Shown one piece after another: positions 26,306 to 36,559 of a DNA stretch of 64,000 nt. Made by a program: the position numbers and the translations under genes. The DNA comes from Prodigiosinella aquatilis (GTDB lineage Bacteria; Pseudomonadota; Gammaproteobacteria; Enterobacterales; Enterobacteriaceae): the NCBI GenBank assembly GCA_030388725.1, contig CP128857.1, positions 2,356,001 through 2,420,000 of the forward strand, given 5' to 3'. Below the pieces are notes generated by a model, which was given only the letters and a program-made list of their open reading frames with translations, made no database searches and was not told where the DNA came from. Positions within the stretch are counted from its first letter, which is position 1. The number at the start of each line of letters is the position of its first letter.

Positions 26306-27713
26306 TCTAGTTACACTGAATAAAGTCATTCTGGCCAATGCCAAACAACAGTTCCCCACCAGTCCAACACCGTTGCGCAGCAAGAAGGCCGCGATGACAG
26401 CCCGATCAAACGATCTCGTCGCGGAGGTATGTACTGAGGTCGTTTCGGGGGAAACTCGCTACCAGATAGCAACCAGTACCACAGGCACCAGTTGGACGAT
26501 GACATTGAACTTTATGTTGGACCAACATGTGGCACAGATTCCCTATGTCGTTCTGAGCTTCACGACGCTTGGCTCTGTTGATGAAATGATTTTCGACAAG
26601 GTGCAACTGACTACAGTAGATAACCATTACCTGGCGCAATTAAATCTCACCCAACTGGATCAACGTGATGCGCTATTGCGAGCCTTATCCGATTACGATG
26701 CGCAAACCACATTAGTGGTTGCGATCGTCACCGATCATGGCATATCCAATACGATTACCATACCCAAAATCTTCTATTTTGCAGAAAACTATTATCCCTA
26801 TATTTACCAGGGTATTGAGCCACCGCAGCCGCGCTTGCAGCTAATTCTTACACCAATGGAATTTAACGAGGTGTGGTACAACTATTATCAAGACTACGTA
26901 CGTAAAAATTATCTCTACTATCTGCCGGACACGTTTTTGTTGGCAACCGACATCGACGATGCCGATAAGCCGATGATATCTATTTCTTTTTATGCTCCAG
27001 AACACGCAACCTCTCTGAGTGATGTTCAAGTAACATTTGACTACTTTTTGTCGCCCAAGGTAAATCAGGCAAGGATTACTTCTGCCACGCAACAGTTCAC
27101 GCAAATGGAAAAGGACGGCAAACTGGTTCCTTTCGCCAATGCTGAAACATTAACCCTGCAGTTATCATTACCGGCAGGTAAAACAGAGGAGAAAAATGCA
27201 CTGATCAATTTGCAAAGCGGCATTGTGGACTCATTCGCGTTACCTTCCCAGCAGTTCGCTCTCATCTGGGATGCACTATTTGATCACTCAGCACAGAATC
27301 TGTTACTTAAAGGTTACCTCGAGGTTCAACTTCTCGGCTTTAACCCGGAAAATATCCCAGTCATGCTTTCCCTGAATGAAAAATACCGGGACAAGGTACG
27401 CGATTTTATCAAGCAATCCGCGCCGGTGGAGATTAACAAAACCCTTGAGTTCAGAAGCGACAGTGGTGCTTATGATCCAGCAGGACCACGCCCTATCAAG
27501 CGGATACTGGTCAACATTGACAACCAAACCATTGAATTGAACAAAGATCACCCCAGTCACACTGTAGAGGTCAAGATTTCGGCGCTGGAGCTGATCCTCA
27601 ACCCCAGTGAGAAGATCGTTTATCGCTATGATCTACAAATTTATTACGTCGATGGGGGCATGATTCCCATCAACAATAAAGAATCATACTTTGAAATCAT
27701 CTATGTGCCCTAA
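26286..27713 (+). CDS. Paralogue-cluster protein H, last gene of the cluster
   Basis: A 475-residue protein starting inside the end of the toroid gene (20-base overlap, ribosome site GAGGAT). Its first 200 residues are strand-rich. From about residue 205, KNYLYYLPDTFLLATDID, then MISISFYAPEHA and VQVTFDYFLSP, repeats the cluster's N-terminal signature, here placed internally. LPSQQFALIWDALFDHSAQN fits the middle module. The end is a beta-sandwich-like tail. No signal peptide or membrane helix, no catalytic motif. Function unknown. Confidence 0.7.
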   Translation: MNTFLTNLVTLNKVILANAKQQFPTSPTPLRSKKAAMTARSNDLVAEVCTEVVSGETRYQIATSTTGTSWTMTLNFMLDQHVAQIPYVVLSFTTLGSVDEMIFDKVQLTTVDNHYLAQLNLTQLDQRDALLRALSDYDAQTTLVVAIVTDHGISNTITIPKIFYFAENYYPYIYQGIEPPQPRLQLILTPMEFNEVWYNYYQDYVRKNYLYYLPDTFLLATDIDDADKPMISISFYAPEHATSLSDVQVTFDYFLSPKVNQARITSATQQFTQMEKDGKLVPFANAETLTLQLSLPAGKTEEKNALINLQSGIVDSFALPSQQFALIWDALFDHSAQNLLLKGYLEVQLLGFNPENIPVMLSLNEKYRDKVRDFIKQSAPVEINKTLEFRSDSGAYDPAGPRPIKRILVNIDNQTIELNKDHPSHTVEVKISALELILNPSEKIVYRYDLQIYYVDGGMIPINNKESYFEIIYVP

Positions 27714-27839
27714 ACCATGATACCGGATTCGCTTTTAAACCCATGAGTACCACAATGGACACCTTCGATATTCAAGAAAAGCGCATTATCTAAAGGTTAC
27801 TTTAATGAATCGTAGAATTATGTCAGTGAACAGAAAAAT

Positions 27840-27855
27840 CCCTGCGAACGCAGGG
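27840..27855. terminator. Weak hairpin after the paralogue cluster
   Basis: CCCTGC-GAAC-GCAGGG at 27840-27855, a 6-bp stem in the convergent gap between the cluster and qorB. No T-run follows on the plus strand; on the minus strand it is followed by GATTTTTCTG, which fits a terminator of qorB better. Confidence 0.4.
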
Positions 27856-27921
27856 ATAAGGAAATAAAGAATAGCAAACTAACTGCAGTCAGGTTTGTCC
27901 AGCACGGTATTGTGCCGCCGT

Positions 27922-28779
27922 TTAAAGCGTTGCCAGTGTTGCTTTAATAACATCGGCGTAGGGGGTTGTTGTGCGACCAATCAAATGTCTCAACGTATGA
28001 CTGTCATCAAAAAGAGCGCCTTTCTCTGCACCGGCATCGGAATCAGCGAGCATCTCAGCCAATCCTGCCGGAAGCCCTGCATCTTTCAACGCTTTGGCAA
28101 AGTCGGATTCGGAAAGATTCACATAGCTGACGTTTTTTCCGCTCTGCTTGCTGATTTCAGCAGCAAACTCAGCCAAAGAATAGCTACCATCCCCTGCCAG
28201 TTCGTAGACTTTCCCCGCCTGATCATCAAGCTGTAAAACAACGGTAGCCGCTTCGGCGTAATCTTTCCGCGGAGCAGAAGCAATACGTCCTTCTCCTGCC
28301 GCACCAATAAAAGCACCGTGGGCTAATGCCGACGCGGTGCTGGCGGCATAGTTTTCGGTATACCAGCCATTGCGCAACAATACATAAGGAATACCGGAAT
28401 CCTTCAGAGCCGCTTCAGTGGCACGATGCTCAACACCCAGTCCCAACGGGGACGTATCAGCATGCAGTAGGCTTGTATAGGCAATCAAGCCAACCCCCGC
28501 TTTTTTCGCCGCCTGAATAACCGCTTTGTGTTGTTTTTCCCGCTGTCCAACTTCGCTGGATGAGATCAATAATAATTTATCCGCACCGACAAATGCTGCT
28601 TCCAGCGTTTCAGGCCGGTTATAGTCCGCCAGACGAACAATAACACCTTGTGCAGCCAACTCACTGGCTTTATCAGGATTACGCACCGCAGCAATAATTT
28701 GATCTGGTGGAATAGTTTTCAGCAGTATATTGATAACCAAATGGCCAAGCTGCCCTGTCGCACCTGTGATCGTTATCAT
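27922..28779 (-). CDS. qorB: NAD(P)H:quinone oxidoreductase 2 (QorB/YtfG), NmrA-like
   Basis: 285 residues from the ATG at 28779, preceded by AAGGAGTTCG; the open frame extends 20 codons further upstream without reason. The N-terminus MITITGATGQLGHLVINILL is the NAD(P)-binding motif of atypical SDRs, and long stretches (LLLISSSEVGQR, AYTSLLHADTSPLGL, LLRNGWYTENY, GLFDDS-type end) match E. coli QorB/YtfG. It reduces quinones with NADPH in the cytosol. The divergent HxlR-type gene is the expected redox-sensing regulator (QorR/YtfH); the promoter region between them holds the AGTAAGTACTTAC-type palindrome near 28882. Confidence 0.94.
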   Translation of the reverse strand: MITITGATGQLGHLVINILLKTIPPDQIIAAVRNPDKASELAAQGVIVRLADYNRPETLEAAFVGADKLLLISSSEVGQREKQHKAVIQAAKKAGVGLIAYTSLLHADTSPLGLGVEHRATEAALKDSGIPYVLLRNGWYTENYAASTASALAHGAFIGAAGEGRIASAPRKDYAEAATVVLQLDDQAGKVYELAGDGSYSLAEFAAEISKQSGKNVSYVNLSESDFAKALKDAGLPAGLAEMLADSDAGAEKGALFDDSHTLRHLIGRTTTPYADVIKATLATL

Positions 28780-28906
28780 AACGAACTCCTTTTTAAAAAG
28801 TTTCAACATCAAGCGTAGATCATGATGAGGGGATGACAAAAAAGTTGTCTGAAATAAAGCATATAGCTTAAACTAACTTTAAGTAAGTACTTACAGGAAT
28901 GTTAGT

Positions 28907-29311
28907 TTGAAGAAAAATCAACCTGTTTTCGATTCACTCTCAGAAAAGATGCAGCGTGGAGAGTTACTGAATGTCAATTGCCCTTCCAGAGACATTCTTA
29001 AACGCATCACCAGCCGCTGGGGCGTATTGATCTTCATTGCGCTAAAAGATGAAACACTGAGATTCAGCGAACTACGCCGGAAAATTGGCGGTGTCAGCGA
29101 AAGGATGCTGTCACAGACGCTGCGCTATATGGAGGAGGATGGCTTCATCAAACGTATCGCCTACCCCGTTGTGCCACCGCATGTTGAATATTCGCTGACG
29201 CCGTTAGGAGAAGAAATACAGGAACGAATTGCCGGATTGGCCGACTGGCTGGAAACCAACATCCACCACATTATGGCACAGCGCCATCTGTATGATGAAA
29301 ACCATAAATGA
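28907..29311 (+). CDS. ytfH: HxlR-family redox-type transcriptional regulator (QorR/YtfH)
   Basis: 134 residues, read from a TTG start at 28907 behind CAGGAA; no ATG gives a better frame. It has the winged-helix HxlR fold: CPSRDILKRITSRWGVLIFIAL, FSELRRKIGGVSERMLSQTL (recognition helix) and the wing VPPHVEYSLTPLGEEI. The conserved Cys26 region (NCPSRD) is the residue oxidised in QorR-type regulators. It is divergent from qorB, the arrangement known for ytfG/ytfH, so it very probably represses qorB and itself and is released by oxidation or reactive quinones. Confidence 0.9.
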   Translation: MKKNQPVFDSLSEKMQRGELLNVNCPSRDILKRITSRWGVLIFIALKDETLRFSELRRKIGGVSERMLSQTLRYMEEDGFIKRIAYPVVPPHVEYSLTPLGEEIQERIAGLADWLETNIHHIMAQRHLYDENHK

Positions 29312-29548
29312 AGTCGATGTTAATCCGACATTCTTTACCTAAACGGGCTCTCATCTATTTTTTTTGGCATTCTATCGCTCACGATTAGCGTAATACTGAT
29401 GTATTCGTGTGCTAATGACGCGAATATTTGTCAGTTTTGTCACTTCTTCAGCGCATTGATTCTCTATCATCAGAATTAGACTATCTATAATTGCAGATTA
29501 CACACAACTTCTCTGCCTTGGCTGTTTATAACAAAAGGTCCCTTTGGC

Positions 29549-30893
29549 GTGACAAAAATATTTTTACGCAGTGGAAATTTAGACGATTTTCTTGCGTTGG
29601 GTGAGAACGGTCAGCCGGTTTATACTTCAGCGCTTCAGCTACGGGAAACATTGCGTCTTCGTAAACAACAGCACATTGCCGACTGCCTGGCCATCCCCCA
29701 ACCCAATGAGAACGGTGAACGCATCAATTGGTATTCGCCTATTAATGGCAATGTCACATCCTGGGTAGCGGCCAGCGACGAACAACGAGATACCGCACTG
29801 CAACTGCTTGAGCAATATCAGAAGATTGTTGCTGAGATCAGCCAGAGGGCACAAATTTCAGACAAACCGGCGCAGAAACTGTTTGGTGTCCTGCTGGCCA
29901 AGGCCATCCAATTTCCAGGCCCTAATCATGTTTATCTGGTTGATGACAAGCCGGTACTGACATTCTGGGGATTCGTCAATCTTGGTAAAAAGTCACGTTT
30001 GGATGCGTTGGCATGTCTCCGTCCGGTTGAACCGCCGGAGATACCAGAAGTAATAATAGAAGAAAAAATTACTCCAGAACCGACGCCCATCTCAGTAGAC
30101 TCACCGGTTGATAATGAACCCACGTCCACGCCGATAGTAGTGTCACCCCCCCACACCTTCACCTGCCTCGTTACCTGGAGAACCTACTCCGTCGATGGCC
30201 ACGTTGGCAACCAGCAATCCGTGGCTCAGGTTTTGGTGGCTTGCCCCTGGTGCGGCGTTGCTGGTCACGTTGGTGATGCAGATTCGAGGTTGCGTGTTTG
30301 AAACACCAGAGAGTGAGACTTCAGTCGTTGCCACTATCAAACCGGAAAAGCGGGTACTGGGTACATCAGAAATCACAGTAACAAAACCGCAGGAAACCCT
30401 TCAGGCGCTACCAGTAATATCCGTGCCTGTTGACCAGGCCATTTTATATGTCCCTCCCACACCGGTTAAGAAAGCACCGGAAACGCCAGCCACGATAGAT
30501 AAAACCAAAGACCTGCTGATGATGTCGGCAGCCGACGTAAAAATAGGGTCAGTCAGCTTCCTGAGTGGTAAGTGGAGCGCGACCGTTAATGTTAAGAATC
30601 CGCTTACCGGCACGCCGCCAGTACTGAAGTACCAGATCAAAAATGGTAAAGGCAAAGTGCGGTTCACTTATAACGAAGGAATTACCTGCCAGGCCGACGT
30701 TTCAGCCGGATTACATCGATCCGGTAATCTGGTGATTAACAGTCGGTATAAAGCCCACTGTAGCGATGGTTCCAGATATCGGATACCGGAAATTATTTGT
30801 GCCCGGCAAGCATTGACTGATGTCGCCGAATGCAACGCCCATTACGATGCTGATACTATCTTACCGGTAACGATCAAGCGTGAGAGTAAATAA
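29549..30893 (+). CDS. srfA: SrfA family protein, frameshifted in a C7 run
   Basis: Two overlapping frames (29549-30301 and 30195-30893) form one gene. Removing one C from the C7 run at 30146-30152 gives a continuous 447-residue SrfA. GTG start at 29549. The N-terminal 190 residues are soluble (RSGNLDDFLALGENGQPVYT), followed by a proline/threonine-rich linker where the frameshift lies, one membrane helix (about residues 225-242, WLRFWWLAPGAALLVTLVMQ) and a C-terminal domain outside the membrane with Cys pairs. It heads the srfABC operon; SrfB starts 3 bases after its stop. SrfABC were named as SsrB-regulated in Salmonella and reported as cytotoxic in Xenorhabdus; mechanism unknown. Confidence 0.8.
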
Positions 30894-30895
30894 TA

Positions 30896-33883
30896 ATGCT
30901 GGCAACAATCACCGATTATAAACAGCGCATTACGCTGATTCAAAACAGCGGGATTCAGTTTCTGGACTTTGCATTAAAGTCAGACGGAGACGCGGGTATG
31001 GCTAATCGTTTCGTGCGTAAAAGCAGTAACGGGCCATTATTGCGACTGATCTACAATGAGAATAACGGCAAATATATTCTTCCGGGTAACATGGGCATGT
31101 TACCTGAAGTGGCAAAACCCGAATCCAGTTTTACGCTGAAACAGTCACTGACTTTGCTAAATAAAGTCTGGTTACCACTGCCTTTTTTTCGTTTCAACCC
31201 GCCGCGTACTTTTATGGGCGGGCCGGATAACTGGGCCAGAGTACAGATTTTAGCACTGGATGAACCCGATGATGAAGGTAATGCCTACCGCATCTGTGTA
31301 GTTTTTGATACGAAAGTGTATCCGGAAGGCCATGAATATGAATCACTGGCCCCCAATGAAAACGACATCAAGAGCGGGTGCAGCTTTACCCTGGCATACC
31401 ATAGTGACGAACTGGATGAGTTTCTGGATCTCACCTGGGTGGACGGTTGGCTGCGCGAAGTCTTTACTCAGCAGGCGACGTTGCTGGAAAATCGCAGCGT
31501 TCGTGATATCAAGCTTGCTCTGCGGGAGTTTGAATATCAGGCACACTATCTCAATCTACTGGATATTCTGGGTAGTCAGCTCAATATGCCGGAAATCCGA
31601 ATTAATGCCAGCACATTGCAGGAGCCCGCTGTCAATGTCGACCTGATTCTGGATGTTGGTAACTCTCATACGGCCGGCATTCTGGTGGAAGATCATGCCG
31701 ATGAAAGCAATGGCCTGAAACAAACTTATGAATTGCAAATACGTGATCTCAGCCAGCCACACTACTTATATAACGAACTGTTTAACAGCCGGGCCGAGTT
31801 CTCTCCGGCCAAATTTGGCAAACCGGATTTTTCCTTTGAAAGTGGCCGTGATGATGCTTTTGTCTGGCCCTCCATTATCCGCGTAGGCCGAGAGGCCATT
31901 CGTCTGGCGTTGCAACGGCAGGGAACCGAAGGATCAAGCGGCATCTCAAGCCCGCGACGTTATTTGTGGGATGAAGAGCCTTATGTTCCAGGCTGGCGTT
32001 TCAGTCAGGTAATGGAAACCAGTATGCAAGAGCCGCTGGCGACCACTATGCCATTGACAATGCTGGTCAATGACGAAGGTCAGCCCTTATTCGATTTACC
32101 ACTTGATGACCGATTGCCAGTGTTTGCGCCGCACTACAGCCGCAGTTCACTGATGACGTTCATGTTGTCTGAACTGCTGGCGCAAGCGTTGATGCAAATA
32201 AATAGCGCAACACAACGCTCAAAAATGATCCACACCACCGCTCCACGCCAATTGCGTAATATCATTCTGACCTTACCCTCCGCCATGCCAAAACCGGAGC
32301 GTGAAATTTTTCGCCGCAGAATGAATGAAGCAATTGGTCTGGTATGGAAAGCCATCGGATGGCATCCCGCCGATGATGATTTCAAAACACCGGAAGATAA
32401 ACGCCGAAGCCAGGTACCAGTCCCTGATGTGCAAATGGAGTGGGATGAAGCCACCTGCGGACAGATGGTGTACCTCTATAATGAGGCGCAAGTCAATTTC
32501 GGCGGACGAGCGGAAGCGTTTTTTGCCAGTATGGCTCGCCCGGACAAAGAGCTGACTGAAGATGAGCAGCCGGGGAAAACGTTGCGCATCGCTTCCATTG
32601 ATATTGGTGGTGGCACGACAGATCTGGCCATAACCCAATATTGGCTGGACGATGGCGTTGGCAGTAACGTCAAGATCATTCCACGCCTGTTGTTTCGTGA
32701 AGGTTTCAAAGTCGCTGGCGACGATATTCTGCTGGATGTGATCCAGCTGTACATTCTGCCAGCACTACAGGCCGCACTCAAAAAGGCGGGGATGACCAAC
32801 ACAGACGGGTTGATGACACGTCTATTTGGCAGTGAAGGTCGGATGGATGGGCAACTGACATTGCGCCAGCAGGTGACATTGCAGATTTTCATTCCGATCG
32901 GACAGGCCATTCTTGACGCTTATGAACGTTTTGATCCTCTGGATCTCAATGCCGAGATTGATACTCTTTTTGCCGACTGTTTATCTCAGGTTCCGACCAA
33001 AAAGGTTCTGGATTACGTTAATAACGAAGTACAGCGCGAACTCCCCGAGGAAGGAGCTGCGTTTGATATCCTGCGGGTACCGCTGATTGTGCGATTAAGC
33101 AAGTTGCATGGCGAATTTCTGTCTAATCGGATGAGTATCACTCAGCATTTGCGGTTAATGTCCGAGGTGGTTTCGCTGTATTCCTGTGATGTTTTATTGC
33201 TAACGGGTCGACCTTCTCGCTTTCCGGGCATTCAAGCGCTGTTCCGTCATCTACAACCACTACCGATCAATCGTATGCTATCACTGGATGGCTATCACAC
33301 CAGTGACTGGTATCCATTCAACAAACGCGGACGAATTGAAAACCCGAAATCTACAGCAGCAGTAGGCGCCATGCTATGCCTGTTAGCATTGGATTTACGT
33401 TTACCCGGTTTCTATTTCAAAGCCGGCGACTTTCAACCCTATTCCACCATCCGTTACCTCGGAATGTTGGATAGCAACAATGCCCTGACTACAGATAATG
33501 TTTACTACAGCGACATTGATCTGGACCAGAGCGACTTTACGCTCGACGCTCAGGGCAGTTTCGAGGTACGAGGTTCACTGTGCCTTGGCTTTCGCCAACT
33601 GGACAATGAACGCTGGCCAGCCTCCCCGCTCTATATGCTATATATTGTTGATGCGGAACTGGCGCGTAAAGTCGCTGGCGACAGCGTATTGCGCGTCAGA
33701 CTGGAGGTCGTAAAAGGTGAAAATCATGATACGCCTGAATATTTTCAAATAGCAGAAGCCATCCTGGGCAATGGACATCCTGTCCCGCTACAACATTTGA
33801 GGCTCAGATTGAACACATTATCCAGTACTGGACCCGGCATGACACATTATTGGATCGATAGCGGGAGCGTATTCAGAAAATGA
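30896..33883 (+). CDS. srfB: Virulence factor SrfB, actin/Hsp70-like ATPase fold
   Basis: 995 residues, the usual SrfB length. Two nucleotide-binding motifs of the actin/Hsp70 superfamily can be read: phosphate-1 LILDVGNSHTAGILVED with Asp253, and phosphate-2 IASIDIGGGTTDLAIT at about 566-581 with D569-x-G-G-G-T-T-D576. An adenosine-type glycine motif is likely in LLTGRPSRFPGI further on. The N-terminal 240 residues are a separate domain. So SrfB probably hydrolyses ATP and changes shape on a client, as Hsp70 or ParM proteins do. It starts 3 bases after srfA and its stop overlaps the srfC start (ATGA). Confidence 0.92.
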   Translation: MLATITDYKQRITLIQNSGIQFLDFALKSDGDAGMANRFVRKSSNGPLLRLIYNENNGKYILPGNMGMLPEVAKPESSFTLKQSLTLLNKVWLPLPFFRFNPPRTFMGGPDNWARVQILALDEPDDEGNAYRICVVFDTKVYPEGHEYESLAPNENDIKSGCSFTLAYHSDELDEFLDLTWVDGWLREVFTQQATLLENRSVRDIKLALREFEYQAHYLNLLDILGSQLNMPEIRINASTLQEPAVNVDLILDVGNSHTAGILVEDHADESNGLKQTYELQIRDLSQPHYLYNELFNSRAEFSPAKFGKPDFSFESGRDDAFVWPSIIRVGREAIRLALQRQGTEGSSGISSPRRYLWDEEPYVPGWRFSQVMETSMQEPLATTMPLTMLVNDEGQPLFDLPLDDRLPVFAPHYSRSSLMTFMLSELLAQALMQINSATQRSKMIHTTAPRQLRNIILTLPSAMPKPEREIFRRRMNEAIGLVWKAIGWHPADDDFKTPEDKRRSQVPVPDVQMEWDEATCGQMVYLYNEAQVNFGGRAEAFFASMARPDKELTEDEQPGKTLRIASIDIGGGTTDLAITQYWLDDGVGSNVKIIPRLLFREGFKVAGDDILLDVIQLYILPALQAALKKAGMTNTDGLMTRLFGSEGRMDGQLTLRQQVTLQIFIPIGQAILDAYERFDPLDLNAEIDTLFADCLSQVPTKKVLDYVNNEVQRELPEEGAAFDILRVPLIVRLSKLHGEFLSNRMSITQHLRLMSEVVSLYSCDVLLLTGRPSRFPGIQALFRHLQPLPINRMLSLDGYHTSDWYPFNKRGRIENPKSTAAVGAMLCLLALDLRLPGFYFKAGDFQPYSTIRYLGMLDSNNALTTDNVYYSDIDLDQSDFTLDAQGSFEVRGSLCLGFRQLDNERWPASPLYMLYIVDAELARKVAGDSVLRVRLEVVKGENHDTPEYFQIAEAILGNGHPVPLQHLRLRLNTLSSTGPGMTHYWIDSGSVFRK

Positions 33884-36378
33884 AACCTTTAACACCCAAG
33901 CAGCTATCAACTCGCCTCAGCCGCCAGTTACAGGCAGTATTACAAGGTGTCGATCAGGCGATAGATTGGGTGGAGGAAAACCGTCGCCATGTACCGCGAC
34001 TGGATATGGAAGCGGACCGTCTGATCGTCAAGTTGCGCCGCAGCCGCAACAAAACGCGTGGTCTTGCCGAATCTTCACCAAAAGAAATTGCCATCGGCTT
34101 TTTTGGACTCGCGCAAGCCGGAAAATCCTATCTCATGACCTCACTGGCATCCGGTGAAAATAACCAGTTGGAAACCTCGGTGGGAGGATTAACGCTGGAC
34201 TATCAGAAACACCTTAATCCGGATAATCGCCCTAATGCGTTTGTCACCCGTTTCACCCGACAGGTGGAAGGTAAAAATACCCCCAATCCGGTTCAGTTAT
34301 TTCTGTTGAATGAGACGGATATCGCCAAAATCATTGCCAATGTCTTTCTGCATGATTTCAATCAGCACACCACGTTTTACGAGCTCGATGAACAGCATAT
34401 TGATGAACATCTGAAGATGTTCGTCATGCATCGCCAGCCAGAACCCGTTGCAGGTATGAGCGGTGATGACGTGGTCGCGCTATGGGACTATATGGTGCGA
34501 CACGATGCAAAACGGCAAAAACAACTGGAAAGTAAATTCTGGCCGCTGGCGGTCGATTTAGCACCCTATCTTAGTATTGATGACCGTGCCAGCCTGTTCT
34601 CCATTCTATGGGGAGAACTCAGCGATCTTTCCACTATTCATCGCCATTTTGCTTATGCAATTCAGCATCTTTCCGGCTCACATAAAGTGCTGGCGCCGAT
34701 CAGCATTCTGGTAGATGAAAACCTACAGCCCGACAATGGCATTCTTAACACCGCCATGCTGGATAAGCTTAACAGCCCTTCCGATTTCAGTGTGCAGGTA
34801 CGCCCGATAGTCAATGGTCGTGCAGCAAAATCCGTCGAGCTGTCATTGGCCGAGTTGGTCATGTTAACCACCGAATTACAGATTCCCTTGCAGTCACCGC
34901 CCCGGGAAGCCTTATTTGAACAAGTTGACTTGCTGGATTTTCCGGGATTTAGTCAAGAAGTCATCACCTCGAATGAAGCAAAAAATGAGGACGATGAACC
35001 TAACCTATCCGTCCACATCCAACCTCATCCTCTGGCGCACATGCTGTTACGGGCCAAACGCTCCTATCTACTTGAGCGTTATACCGATAATCAAGAGATG
35101 AACCTGCTGATGGTATGTACTGCCGCCGGTAATAAATCAGATGTCAAACCCGTGGCAAAAGCACTGGATTATTGGGTGCGGCACACTCAGGGGGAAAATA
35201 CCCAGACTCGTAGCCGCCGTAAACCCGGCCTGATATGGGCTGTCACCAAATTTGATCGTCGCTTTACACATGGACAAAATAATGATGAAGCAGTGCAGCG
35301 CTATGTGGGGAGTCCTGGTGATGCCTGGGGAACGATGCTGGCGATGGACAAACGAGGTGTCAATCGCATGACCACCTGGCTGAATGCAGAGGTACACCGA
35401 GAAGTAAAATTAGGTCGTATCGATGAACAACTGAGTGAATTGCAACGTGATCTGGCGGATAACCTGCTGGGCTGCTGGTATCAACCGACAGGCGCTGATG
35501 ACCCGATAAAAAAACAGCATATCGCCGAAACCATGCTCAAATCGCTGCAAACCCGTACCGGCGTACACGGCGAATTACTGGAGCGGTTGCTTCCGTCTCG
35601 TGATGATTTACGTCGGCTGTACTTGCAACAGCAAGTGCAGCAACACAATTATATCCATCATCAAAAAAGTAGTGACATTGTCACACCATTGGCAAGTTTT
35701 GAGCCTTTTGGCGTAGGTGTGGATATCGATCTGTTTAGCGAAGAACCGGACGTAGAAAACGATGAAGCACTGATTCCTCTGGAGCCTGAACCACTGGAAA
35801 ATCATGGCTATGAAGCCGAGTTTGCCCGTAACGTCTACCGTTTCTGGATCAATTATTTGCGTAGCATGCCAGAAAATGCGGCCATGATAGAACTGCTCGG
35901 CATCGCCAAACCGACCATAGAGATGCTGGTTGAAGAACTTATTACTGCCAGTATTCGGCTGAATATCGAAGAAAATCTTCGCACCATGCTGATTGATTCC
36001 GAACAGTTGGGTATTAATCGTGAGAATAAGGCTGATCGCCAGGTTTCACGGGTGCTGACTGTATTAGGCGATTTTGTGGCCTGGTTGGGTTTCCATCAGA
36101 TCAAAGAAACCGATCGCCCTGACAGCCGCATTAACCGGGGGCATAAGATTTTCGCCAAACCAGAGCAACCGGCAGTCAATTTCAAAGCCTCACGCCGACT
36201 GACAAAACTGTCAGTCACACCGACCAACAATACAGCGTCCTATATTTATGATTGGCTGATAGGCCTCAACGAGATAATTATTCAGAATGCGGGCTATTCC
36301 GCCGGAAAAGATGTCAGCCCTGCTCAGCGTGAACGCTTAAGCCAATTACTGACACAGATTAAACCGGAAACCAAATAA
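33880..36378 (+). CDS. srfC: Virulence effector SrfC, dynamin-like P-loop GTPase
   Basis: 832 residues, coupled to srfB by an ATGA overlap. A GTPase domain is visible: G1 GLAQAGKS at residues 76-83 (Lys82), G3 LLDFPGF at 352-357 (Asp353), G4 TKFD at 456-459. The helical regions before (1-60) and after the GTPase core, with a negatively charged stretch near 620-650, resemble dynamin-like or YeeP/YjdA-type large GTPases. SrfC was named as a putative effector, but no secretion signal is visible and the fold speaks for a cytosolic mechanoenzyme that works with the ATPase SrfB and membrane-anchored SrfA. Confidence 0.92.
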   Translation: MKPLTPKQLSTRLSRQLQAVLQGVDQAIDWVEENRRHVPRLDMEADRLIVKLRRSRNKTRGLAESSPKEIAIGFFGLAQAGKSYLMTSLASGENNQLETSVGGLTLDYQKHLNPDNRPNAFVTRFTRQVEGKNTPNPVQLFLLNETDIAKIIANVFLHDFNQHTTFYELDEQHIDEHLKMFVMHRQPEPVAGMSGDDVVALWDYMVRHDAKRQKQLESKFWPLAVDLAPYLSIDDRASLFSILWGELSDLSTIHRHFAYAIQHLSGSHKVLAPISILVDENLQPDNGILNTAMLDKLNSPSDFSVQVRPIVNGRAAKSVELSLAELVMLTTELQIPLQSPPREALFEQVDLLDFPGFSQEVITSNEAKNEDDEPNLSVHIQPHPLAHMLLRAKRSYLLERYTDNQEMNLLMVCTAAGNKSDVKPVAKALDYWVRHTQGENTQTRSRRKPGLIWAVTKFDRRFTHGQNNDEAVQRYVGSPGDAWGTMLAMDKRGVNRMTTWLNAEVHREVKLGRIDEQLSELQRDLADNLLGCWYQPTGADDPIKKQHIAETMLKSLQTRTGVHGELLERLLPSRDDLRRLYLQQQVQQHNYIHHQKSSDIVTPLASFEPFGVGVDIDLFSEEPDVENDEALIPLEPEPLENHGYEAEFARNVYRFWINYLRSMPENAAMIELLGIAKPTIEMLVEELITASIRLNIEENLRTMLIDSEQLGINRENKADRQVSRVLTVLGDFVAWLGFHQIKETDRPDSRINRGHKIFAKPEQPAVNFKASRRLTKLSVTPTNNTASYIYDWLIGLNEIIIQNAGYSAGKDVSPAQRERLSQLLTQIKPETK

Positions 36379-36559
36379 TGCTGGACCACATAAATAGAGA
36401 GTGTGTCATAGCACACGATATCGAACGAAAAACCAGCATGGAACGTGATGCGACTATGATTTCATGATATTTATAGCCGGTACGCTCATCATGACAGCAG
36501 ACGATTTGTCACGGCCAGAATCGTGACCGCTGAAATCTAACCAGGACGGGATTATCACC

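Noticed and set aside
13845..27713. Tc-toxin, contractile-tail or OrfX/P47-type toxin cluster
   Set aside because: No Rhs repeats, sheath, baseplate, tube or TULIP-like patterns are visible, and no chaperone or lysis genes accompany the cluster.
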